A DNA stretch of 64,000 nt from Abyssibacter sp036156195 (GTDB taxonomy: Bacteria > Pseudomonadota > Gammaproteobacteria > Nevskiales > OUC007), in NCBI GenBank assembly GCA_036156195.1, contig JAYZUZ010000018.1, forward strand, positions 1 through 64,000. The letters run 5' to 3'. A model generated the notes under the pieces. The model was not told the origin of the DNA, did not search any database, and saw nothing but the letters and a program-made list of their open reading frames with translations. Positions 27,274-38,100 of this stretch are shown here, piece after piece. Position numbers and translations under genes: made by a program. Within the stretch, counting starts at the first letter, position 1. Every line of letters starts with the position of its first letter.

Positions 27274-27363
27274 TGGCGGAGAGGGTGGGATTCGAACCCA
27301 CGAAGGGCTTGCACCCTTGCCGGTTTTCAAGACCGGTGCATTCAACCGCTCTGCCACCTCTCC
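27274..27363 (-). tRNA. tRNA-Ser (anticodon UGA)
   Basis: A 90-base class II tRNA. The acceptor stem GGAGAGG pairs with CCTCTCC and the CCA is encoded. The anticodon arm CCGGTCTTGAAAACCGG gives anticodon TGA. A long variable arm (CAAGGGTGCAAGCCCTTCG) and the T-arm GGGTTCGAATCCC follow. Confidence 0.97.
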
Positions 27364-27778
27364 TGCTTCGACTTGCGCCGGTGAGTCACCCCGCCGACGA
27401 AAGAGCGGCCACGCAAGGGCGGCCGCTTCCATGATGAATCCACACCGCACGATGTGTGGGAATCACGTGCCCAAAGTATAGCCAAACCCGGCCCGGCTTG
27501 TCCTGCGTTGCCGTCACCCCGGATCACAGCACCGGCAGAAACTGCCCAATCGGTCACCCAGGGCAGTTGGAGTCATCGGCGCAAATGACCCAGTTTTCGC
27601 AGCGTTTCGCTGCAGATCAGACCGGGGCGGCGACACCCAGGCGAAATACCGGACACAGGCGTCCATCCGGCTGTCAGGGGCCGTACTGACCGTCCTACGG
27701 CCCTGTCAGATTTTTCCCATTGTTGGCGATCTGTCCCACGCGGTTGACTAGCAGCATCCCCACAAGCGGTGGTGCAAC
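27364..27778. other. Intergenic region, no gene seen
   Basis: 415 bases between the tRNA gene (minus) and the TPR gene (plus). I see no convincing ORF. It should hold the tRNA promoter (a TATACT on the minus strand at plus 27475-27480 is a candidate -10), and it contains one terminator-like hairpin near its right end. Confidence 0.5.
27671..27715 (+). terminator. Terminator-like hairpin upstream of the TPR gene
   Basis: Stem GGGCCGTA / TACGGCCC (27678-27685 and 27696-27703), extended imperfectly by CTGTCA/TGTCAG, and five T at 27711-27715 on the plus strand. No plus-strand gene precedes it, so it could be a leader attenuator or the end of a small RNA. Confidence 0.4.
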
Positions 27779-28969
27779 ATGCCCGGCGACCCTGATTTCG
27801 CAGCTTCAACAGACGACGCATCGGTGATGCTCGTCCGCGAAATTGCGACGCACATGCGCTCGGGTGCACTGGATCAGGCAGAGGCTGTGGTCCGCGCGCG
27901 TCTGGAGGATCAGCCACGCTTCGCCTTCGGCCATTTGCTGCTCGGGATGATCTACACCCGCGGCAAGCGCTACGACGAAGCCATCGAGGCCTGCGAACGC
28001 GCGCTGGAAATCAACCCACGGCTGGCGCCCGCACCGTTGCAAATCGGCCGCATCCGCTTTGAGCAGGACGCGCATCCCGAAGCACGCGAGTACGTCGATC
28101 AGGCGCTGGACATGGATCCGAACCTGGCCGGCGGGCAGGTCATGCTGGCCTCGCTGGCGCTGGAAGTGGACGACGTCGTGGCGGCAGAGAGCGCCCTGCG
28201 TGAGGTGCTGGAAATCCGCCCCCGGCATGTGGCGGCGCGCCTGATGCTCGCAGAGCTGTACGTGGACGACGGCCGTATCCGCAAGGCCCGGCGATTGCTC
28301 AAGGCGGTCGTCAAGGACCGTCCGGAATCGCTGATCGCGCGCCTGCGCCTGGGCCGCGTGCTCGCCGCAGATGGTCGCTACAAGGCGGCCACCCAGGTCT
28401 TCCAGGAAGCCGCTGCGTTGGCACCCCGCCCGGCCCGTTTTCACGTATTGGCAGGTCAGACGCTACGTTGCCTGGGCCGTGAAGCCGAAGCCGCCGAGGC
28501 GTTTCAACACGCCCTGACGCTGCAACCCGCCCTGGAGCCAGCCCTGTACGGTCTGGCCGATACGCTGATCGCGCGCGGTGAGCTGCGTGCCGCCCTGGAG
28601 GCGCTGCAACCGCTGCTGGATCGCCACACGCGCGACCACGGCGTTTTTCAGCGCCACGGACTCATGCTCACCCAGCAGGGTCGGTACAGCGACGCACTCA
28701 AGGCATTTCGCGCAGCGCTGCGGGACGACGACTCACTAATCCGGCGCGACCCCGACCTCGCGCAGCACCTGGCTCCCGGTGTCGATGCGAGCCGCGCCGC
28801 CGCCGAGGTCGCATCGCGCATTCGGACGCTGCTCATGCCGCAGTTCGAGATCCCGGACAGGACGCGCCGTCAGCGCCAGCGGGACTTCGCCCTGCACTTC
28901 CGCCAGATGATGCCGCAGGGCAGCAACCTGCCCTCGGAAGGACAAACAGCCCAGGCCGCCAGCGGATGA
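27779..28969 (+). CDS. TPR-repeat protein
   Basis: A 396-residue cytoplasmic protein made almost wholly of tetratricopeptide repeats (about 20-330; e.g. GKRYDEAIEACERALEINPRLA, GRYSDALKAFRAAL). No signal peptide or TM segment. TPR arrays bind partner proteins; the function is unknown. It is 154 bases upstream of the PUFA-like megasynthase on the same strand and could share its transcript. Confidence 0.75.
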   Translation: MPGDPDFAASTDDASVMLVREIATHMRSGALDQAEAVVRARLEDQPRFAFGHLLLGMIYTRGKRYDEAIEACERALEINPRLAPAPLQIGRIRFEQDAHPEAREYVDQALDMDPNLAGGQVMLASLALEVDDVVAAESALREVLEIRPRHVAARLMLAELYVDDGRIRKARRLLKAVVKDRPESLIARLRLGRVLAADGRYKAATQVFQEAAALAPRPARFHVLAGQTLRCLGREAEAAEAFQHALTLQPALEPALYGLADTLIARGELRAALEALQPLLDRHTRDHGVFQRHGLMLTQQGRYSDALKAFRAALRDDDSLIRRDPDLAQHLAPGVDASRAAAEVASRIRTLLMPQFEIPDRTRRQRQRDFALHFRQMMPQGSNLPSEGQTAQAASG

Positions 28970-29123
28970 CGAGATTCCGCTCCATGTCGCATCCAACGCC
29001 CTGGGCACCCCCTGCCCGAGCGTGGGCACAGATTGATTCACCTGCCGCAAACCGCGGCGCCCATCCCATTTCCTACTCTGCATGTTGCTGGCCCGGGGGG
29101 GCTTGCACCAGGAGGTCGCGCCC

Positions 29124-32100
29124 ATGACCCGTTCCTCATTCGACATCCTCTGCCTGAGCCCGGCGGGCTTTGATCACCCCGCGATTGCCGTGGCCGCTGC
29201 ACGCGCTGGCGGCATCGGCCTGATCGATTGCGAGTTCTGTTCCGACGCAGCAGTCGTCACCCGCGAGTTGATCCGAGCACTGGATGCCACCGACGGCGCC
29301 CTGGGCCTGCGTGTATTGCCGGACCAGGCTGATCTCGCAGTCGCCCTGCTGGAGATGGCGGCGCCACGAACGCTCAAGCTGGTGCTGGTTCATGGCGATG
29401 TCCAGCAGACCTGCCAGACGCTTGTTCAGCTACGAAGCGCGGGCGCTGAACAGGTTTGGATCGAGGTCACCGATGCAGACCAGTTGAACACCTGCACCAG
29501 CGAACCGGATGGCTACGTCCTCAAGGGACATGAGGCCCCAGGGTTTGTCGGAGACGACACGGCATACATTCTGTTGCAGAAGGCCGTGAAACAAACCCGT
29601 AAACCGGTGTTTGTGCGAGGTGGGGTCGGGCTGCATACGGCTGCGGCCTGCCGGCTGGCCGGTGCCGCCGGCGTGGTACTCGACGACCAATGTCTGCTGC
29701 TGCGGGAGTCCCCCCTGAACGCCGAGCAGCAAGATGCTCTGGCTCGCCTCAATGGCGGCGAAACCCGATTGCTGGGTGAACATCTCAGCGCGACAGCCCG
29801 TGTGTATGCGCCTCCGAAGCACACGCTCTGGACCGATGTCGAATCGCTGGAACAGGCTGCGGAGTCCGACCCACGGGCCGAGCAGCTCTGGGCGGCCAAG
29901 GTCCGTCCTCTCATCGGTTGGGACACGGCACGCCAACTTGCACCCATCGGCCAGGGCATCGGGGTCGCGACCACGCTGCGTTCGCTGCGCACGGTTGGAC
30001 GACTGGTCCAAGCGCTGCGCAAACAATCGCAGACCCATATCGAGCAGGCCGCCGCCCAGGCTGCGCTGTCGCCCGACGCGCCGCTGGCGCAGTCTCACGG
30101 CACGCGGTACCCGGTCGTCCAAGGCCCCATGACCCGAGTCTCGGATTCGGCAGCATTTGCCTGCCGTGTCGCCCAGGGTGGCGGGCTGCCGATGCTGGCG
30201 CTGGCCCTGATGCGTGGAGAGCAGGTCAGCCGCCTGCTGGAAGAGACGCGCGCGAGTATTGGCGACGCCCCGTGGGGCATCGGTCTGCTCGGATTCGTCC
30301 CGCAGCAACTGCGCGAAGAACAGATCAAGGCCGTCCTCGCCTGCAAGCCCAGCTATGCACTCATCGCCGGTGGCCGGCCCGACCAGGCCGCCCATTTCGA
30401 ATCCGAAGGCATTCCCGCCTACATCCATGCGCCAGCACCGGCGTTGCTCAAGATGTATCTCGACCAGGGCGCACGCCGCTTTGTCTTCGAAGGTCGGGAA
30501 TGCGGCGGCCATATCGGCCCGATCGCCAGCTTCCCGTTGTGGGAGCAGATGATTCACGTCCTGCTCGCCCAGGTGAAGCCTGCCGATGCCACCAACGTGC
30601 ATGTGCTGTTTGCCGGCGGCATTCACGACGCGCAGTCCAGTGCCATGGTCGCCGCCATGGCCGCACCGCTGGTGGAGCGCGGCATGAAGGTGGGAGTCCT
30701 GATGGGCTCGGCCTATTTGTTCACGCAGGACATTGTCGACGCCGGTGCCATTGTCTCGGGCTTCCAGTCCGAGGCTGTCGCCTGTCGGCGCACCGTCAGC
30801 CTCGCGACCGGCCCAGGTCACGCCAGCCGCTGCGCGGACACGGCCTTCGCCCGCGAATTCTTTGACACCCGCCGCAACCTGATCGCCAAAGGCGCGCCGG
30901 CCAGTGAAGTCTCCGAGGTACTGGAAGACCTCAACCTCGGGCGCCTGCGCATTGCCAGCAAAGGGGTGAACCGGGATGCATCGGGCCAGATCGTCGAGAT
31001 TGGCGACGAGGACCAGCACCGCGACGGGATGTACATGATCGGACAGGTCGCCACCCTGGCCGACGGCGTTCAAACCATTGAGTCCCTGCACGAGTCGGTG
31101 AGTACGGCCGCCACCGCCCGACTGGCCGACTGGCAGCAGGAGCGCGAGAGCCGCAATGCCGAAGCTCGCCCCTCCGATATCGCCATCGTGGGCATCGGCA
31201 CGCTGCTACCCAAGGCAAACGATCCCGAAGACTTCTGGAACATCGTCCTGAACAAGCGGAAGGTCACCGACCTCGTGCCCAAGTCGCGATGGGATTGGGA
31301 GTTGTACTACGACCCCGACAAATCGGCCCGCGACAAGGTGTATTCCAAGTGGGGCGGCTTTCTCGACGAAATTGCCTTCGATCCCCTGACCTTCGGCATT
31401 CCGCCTAAGTCGATGAAGTCCATCGACCCCATGCAGCTGCTTTGCCTGGAGGCCACGCATCGCGCGTTGGCGGACGCCGGCTACGCAGATGGCGATTTCG
31501 ACCGCGAGAACACCAGCATCATGCTCGGCGCCGGCGGTGGCGTCGGCGACCTGGGCATGCAGTACGGCGTGCGTGCGGAAATTCCACGCTTTGTCGACGC
31601 ACCTTCGGACGCGGTCTGGGACCGGCTACCGGAGTGGACGCAGGAATCCTTCGCCGGCGTGCTCCAGAACGTGGCCGCAGGTCGCGTCGCCAATCGCCTG
31701 GACTTTGGCGGTCGCAACTTCACCGTGGACGCGGCCTGCGCCTCCTCGCTGGCGGCTGTCAGCCTGGCCGTTGACGACCTCGAATCCGGACGCGCAAACG
31801 TCGCCCTGGCTGGCGGTGTGGACACCGTCCAGGGTCCGTTCGGCTACCTCTGCTTCTCCAAGACCCAGGCCCTGTCCCCCACGGGCACGGCCCGCAGTTT
31901 CGACAAGGGCGCCAATGGCATCGTGATTTCAGAAGGCGCCGCGGTTCTGGTCTTGAAGCGCCTCGCCGACGCCGAACGCGATGGCGACCGCATTTATGCC
32001 GTCATCAAGTCCGTCGCAGGCTCCTCGGATGGCAAGGCGTTGGGGATGACAGCGCCACGCCCCGAGGGACAGATGCGTGCCCTGGACCGGGCCTATGCCA

Positions 32101-35100
32101 AGGCGGGCTTCCGACCCACGTCGCTGGGCCTGATCGAGGCGCATGGCACCGGCACACCGGTGGGCGACAAGGCCGAGGCCGAAACCATCACTCGCACGCT
32201 AAAGGCGGAGGGCGCACCCGCGCAGGCCGTCGCCCTGGGCTCGGTCAAGACCATCGTCGGGCACACCAAGGCAGCGGCGGGGGTCACCGGCCTGATCAAG
32301 ATCGCTCTGTCGCTGCATCACAAGGTGTTGCCGGCCCATGTGGGTGTGGACGACCCCATCGACACGATCGCCGATCCTCAATCCCCCGTTTATCTGCTTG
32401 ACGAACCCAGGCCCTGGCTTGCGGCCCCCGGTGAAAAACGGCGCGCAGGGGTGTCGGCCTTCGGCTTCGGCGGGACCAACTTCCATGCCGTCCTGGAAGC
32501 CTACGATGGAGAACTCAAATCAGAGGCGGCGCCTGTCGGCGCGGCCGCATGGACGCAGGAACTGTTTGTCCTGCGCGCCTCGGATGCGCAGGCACTCAGC
32601 CAGTCGCTGGGCCGGCTGAACACGGCGCTTCGCCAGGGCACGAACCTGCCGCTGCGCGATCTCGCCTACACGCTGGCGCTGGAGGCCGACAAGGCCCAGG
32701 CCAACCGCGAAGCCTCCGGAGCCTGTGCCTGCATTGTCGCAGGCGACTACGACACCCTCATCCAGGGCCTGGAGGCCGCCATCGGCTCACTGGAAAGTGA
32801 CGCAGGCCGCCCCCTGCCCCCGCATGTGCTGGTCAACACAAACGTACCTGCACAAAGCCCGAGCGTCGGATTCATCTACCCTGGCCAGGGCGCTCAGTAC
32901 GTGAACATGGGTCGCGAATCGGCCGTCTTCCTGTCGGATATTCGTGACGGCATTCACTGCGCTCAGCAAGTCCTGGCGGACGTGATTGAACCGGGGCTCG
33001 ACAAGCTGATCTGGCCACACGCGGCGTTTGACGACGCCGGCCGCCAGGCGCAGACAGTAGCCCTCACCGACACCCGCGTCGCCCAACCAGCCATCGGTGC
33101 ATTGGAACTGGGCATGACGCGCCTGGTCCGTCGCCTCGGCATCACCGCCTCAGCCGCAGCCGGGCACAGCTACGGCGAGTACGCCGCGCTGGCGGCCGCC
33201 GGTGTGCTCGATGACGCCGATTTTCTCAGACTCTCGGCGTTACGCGGCCGTGTCATGGCTGAGGCCTCGGCCTCCGGCACCCCGGGCGGCATGGCGGCCG
33301 TACAGGCCGACCGGTCGCAGGTACTGGCCGCCCTGGAGGCGTTCCCGAGCCTGTCGGTGGCCAACCACAATGCCCCCACGCAAACCGTCATCTCAGGACC
33401 CAAAGCCGATATCGACCGGGCCGCTGCAGCACTCACGGAACAGGGACTCTCTACCCGGGTCCTCCCGGTGTCGGGCGCGTTTCACACAGATCTGGTCGCC
33501 GCCGCGCAAAAGCCGCTGTCCAAGGCCATTCGCAAGGCGCAGCTGCAGCCGGCCCAGTTTCCGGTGTACTCCAACAGCACCGGCAAGCCCTACCCGGAAG
33601 ATCCGGCAGAGGTCTACGCCCGTCTGGAGCGCCACATGCTCAGCCCTGTGGAGTTTGTGGCTGAAATCGAGGCCATGTACGACGCCGGCATCCGCCTGTT
33701 CCTCGAAATTGGCCCCAAGTCGATTTGCTCCAACATGATCCGCCAAACCCTGTCCGGACGCTACGCCACCACCGTGGCGCTCGATGGTCAGGGCGGCGGT
33801 CTGCGCGGCCTGCTCTCGGCGCTCGGTCAGCTCAGCACGGCAGGTGTTCCGCTGCGCCTTGCAGCCCTGTTCGAGGGGCGCCCGGTTCAGCGCATCCAGC
33901 TCGCCCGACTTGCAGAGTTGGTCAAGCCCTCCGCCTTGTCACCGACCACCTGGTACTTATCCGGTGGCTGCGCCCGCCCGATGGATGACCCGATTCTGCG
34001 CATGGGGCAACAACCGCCCATGCAGCGTGAAGATGCCGAACGTGCGCAGGCTGAAATGCAGGCGTTGCGAGAGGCCGCCCATCGCCCGGCCCCGACTGCG
34101 CCGACCACTTCGCCACACCCGGCCCCCGTGGCGGCCCCAGTTACCGCACCCGCGTCCGTTGCTGCAAACGCCGGTCATACCGAAGCGCTGACGGCGTATC
34201 AACAAACCATGCGCGAGTTTCTGTCCTTGCAGGAACGCGTGATCCAGCAGTATCTGGCGGGCAGCGCAGATTCCGCACAGGGCACTGCCCTAACGCCCGA
34301 ACTGCCGCCTGTCGCGGCTACTCCGGTTCCGGCTCAACCAGCGGTTCCGGTACAACAGCCTGCTGCCGCGCCCGTCTCGCCAACCGTCCGCGCGGTCGAA
34401 TCTCCGATCGCCGCGCCCGTGGCTGCACCTGCCACCGCGCCTGCGCTGGATGCAGCGGGCCTGCAGCGGTTGCTGCTGGGTATCGTCGCAGAGCGCACCG
34501 GGTACCCGGAAGACATGCTCGACCTCGATCAGGACCTCGAAGCCGAACTGGGCGTGGACTCGATCAAGCGCGTGGAGATACTCGGCGCGCTGCAGAAATC
34601 GCTGCCCGCCGGACTGGGTGATGCCATGGCCGCCAACATGGAGGCCTATACCCAAAGCCGCAGTTTGCGCGACATCCTGAACCGGGCCAGCACCGAATTG
34701 GGTCAATCGTCGGCGCCGACGCCGGCGACCGACGCCGCCCCCGATGCAGTGGCGAGCGCAGCACTGGATACCCGCCAGCTGCTGCTTTCGACCGTGGCGG
34801 AGCTTACGGGCTACCCGGAAGACATGCTGGGGCTGGAGCAGGATATGGAAGCCGAGCTGGGCATCGATTCCATCAAACGCGTCGAGGTGCTCGGCAGTGT
34901 ACAAAAAGCCCTGCCATCCCAGGCGGCCGCGGCCATGCAGGAAGCAATGGAACGCTTCACCCAGGCCCGCAGCCTGGCGGCCATCGACGCCGAACTGACA
35001 AAGCTCCCCGGTCTGACCGGCAGCGCGGGACCCGCAGCCGGCACCGCAACCGCCGCCCCCAGCCCGGTTGCCGTGAAGCCCACATTGCTCGGTGTGGTTG

Positions 35101-38100
35101 CCGAGTTGACAGGCTATCCGGAGGACATGCTGGGCCTGGACCAGGACATGGAAGCCGAACTGGGCATCGACTCCATCAAACGCGTCGAAATCCTCGGAAA
35201 GCTTCAGCAGGCGCTGCCGGCAAATGCCGGTGAGGCCATGCAGGCGAATATGGAAGCCTTTACCCAGGCTCGTACGTTGTCTGCACTCATCGCGCTGGTA
35301 CAGCCCCTGCTCGACCTGACGTCCGGTGGCGAGACGTCCAGCGCGGCAGCGGTCCCCGCCGCGCCGTCAACGGTGGCGCAGCCCCCGGCCACTGCGATCG
35401 ATCTGCCGTCCAGCCTGGTCTCGATTGTTGCCGAACTCACCGGCTATCCCGAAGACATGCTCGGACTCGATCAGGATCTCGAAGCCGAACTCGGCATCGA
35501 CTCAATCAAACGGGTGGAAATCCTGGGGCGTCTGCAACAGACCCTGCCAGCTGATGCGGCAGCGCAAATGCAGGCCGACATGGAACGCTACACCCAGGCG
35601 CGCAGCCTGCAGGCGATTCTTGATGCAGCAGCCACGCTGACGGCGACCGACACCGCCGCCGCAGCGGTCGCGCCGGCTCCCACGGCGACCACGGCGCCGG
35701 CCGATTTCGACCTGACCGGGCGATTGCTCGACATTGTTGCCGACCGCACAGGCTATCCAGTGGACATGCTGGGCCTGGATCAGGATCTGGAAGCCGAACT
35801 CGGCATCGATTCGATCAAGCGCGTCGAAATTGTCGGCGCGCTGCAGGAAGCGCTTCCGCAATCCCTGGCGCAGGGCCTCGCCCAGCAGATGGAATCGCTG
35901 ACCCAGGCGCGCAGCCTCCAAGCCATTATCGACTTGGTCGGCCCGGCGCAGCCCGCGGCGGCACCCCTGGCTGACGCATCTCCCGTCAGTGCGTCCGCAT
36001 CCCCCAGCCCTGCCTCGTCCGACCAGGCACCCGTCTACGCAATGGCCGCGGTACCGACAACGGCACCCGCCCTGCCCGACCGCCTCGACGGTCAGTTGCT
36101 GATCACCGGGCCGGATAGCGACCTGGTGGTGGCCCTGACGGAAGCCGCCGGCGCACGCGGCGCCGCCGTGATCCGATCGGCCGAATCGGCAAATCAGCAG
36201 CTTCGCTGGGTCGTCGATACCACCGGTTGTCTCGACGATGACACGGCCGCCACCGACGCCTTTTTTGGATTCGTCGATGAGCTACGCAGGCTGGAATCAC
36301 AGCTCAACGGCCTGCAAATCGTCTCACTCAGCCAGTTTGGCGGACAGTTCGGCCGCACGGCCGCATCCTCCTCTGTCTCATCCGTGGCAGGTGCAGCAAA
36401 CGGGCTGTTCAACTGTCTGCGCAAGGAATACACGGGCTTGATCGCCCGTGCGGTGGACTTCGAGGCGAATGCAACAACGGAGGCCATGGCCAGCCGTGCG
36501 TTGGCAGAGGTCGCCAGCCGCGACCCGGCGTTCGAGGCCGGCTATCAGGCCGGTGAACGTCTGGATTTCGGCACCCTCCCCGCCCCGGACGACATCGAAC
36601 CGTCAGCGGCAGTCGAGCCGGCTGCCGACTGGGTGACGGTGGTCACCGGCGGCGCCCGGGGAATCACTGCTGCCGTTGTCGAACGCCTGGTGGTGCCGGG
36701 CATGCGGCTGGTCCTGCTGGGGCGCAGTCCGTTGCCCGCCGCCGAAGACGCGGCGCTCGCTGCCATTGATGACGCCGACCTGCAGGCTGCCGTCATCCGC
36801 CAAGCCAAGACGGCAGGCACGCCGGCCAAACCGGCCGACATTCAGCGACAGGTCAGCCGGTTGCTGGCGGACCGTGAAATCCGCCGGAATCTGCAGCGCT
36901 TGACCGATGCTGGCGCCGTCGTCGATTACCGCAGTTGCGATGTGGGTGATGCAGGCGCCTTCCGTGCCCTCATCGAGTCCTTATACGAGGAGTTCGGCCG
37001 GATCGACGCCGTCTTGCATGGTGCCGGCGTCATCGAGGACAAGCTCTTCCGCGATAAGTCCGATGCCTCCTTCCGGCGCGTCTTTAACACCAAGGTCGGT
37101 GCCGCCCTGACACTGGCTGGCACGCTGCGCGAGGACACACTCAAACTCTGTGTGTTCTTTGCCAGCGTCGCGGGCCGCTACGGCAACCAGGGCCAGGGCG
37201 ACTACGCCGCAGCCAACGAGACCCTGACCCGCCTCGCCTGCCAGCTCGACACCCGCTGGCCGCAGGCTCGCGTGCTCGCGGTTTCCTGGGGCCCCTGGGA
37301 TGCCGGCATGGCGTCTGAGGCCGTCAAGGCCAAGTTCCGTCAGCAGGGCATTGTTCCGATTCCCCTACCGGACGGCTGCGAGCATTTCATGGATTTGCTG
37401 GCCGGTCGGGCCAGCGGCTGCGCCGAAGTCATCGTCGGCGAAGGCCCCTGGCCGGCCCCGCCAAGACCTGCCGTGGAAACCCAGGCCCGCGCCAGCAGCC
37501 TGCCGCTGCTGCGTGACGAGCTGCGGATGGGACCTGGCGGGTCCATGACGCTGGACCATTGCTTCACGCTGGACACCGACCCCTACCTCGACGATCACCG
37601 CCTCGATGACACCCCCGTTCTGCCCGCCACCGGTGCGCTGGAATGGATGGCAGAGTTCACCGCAGCCGCCTGGCCGGACTGGACTGTGACGGAGGTCCGC
37701 GATCTGCGGGCGCTGGCCGGTGTCACCCTGCGCAACGGTCTGCGTGAGGTGCACCTGAAGGCACGGGCCGCGGCGCATTCGGACCCGGGCTCCCAGGCCA
37801 TCGCCGTGGAAATTCAGGACCCCGAACGCAAGCAGGCTTTGTACAAGGCCACCGTCATTCTGGCGCCGTCTGTCCCGGAGGCGCCTGAGTCACTAAACCA
37901 CGCGTCGCTCACCGGGCCGGCCTACGACGCTGCGACGATTTACACGGAGCACTTGTTCCACCGGGCGCGCTTCCAGCTTGTGGATGCCGTCAAGGCCGTG
38001 ACGGATCAGGGCGTGGATGCCCTGGCTCGCCCGGCACCTGTAGAAGACTGGCTGGCCGCGGGCGAAGGCCCATGGCTGTTCGACCCGGGGCTTCTGGATG

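Noticed and set aside
29430..31091. 553-codon minus-strand frame inside the first megasynthase
   Set aside because: Antisense to the PfaD-like domain, whose motifs are certain.
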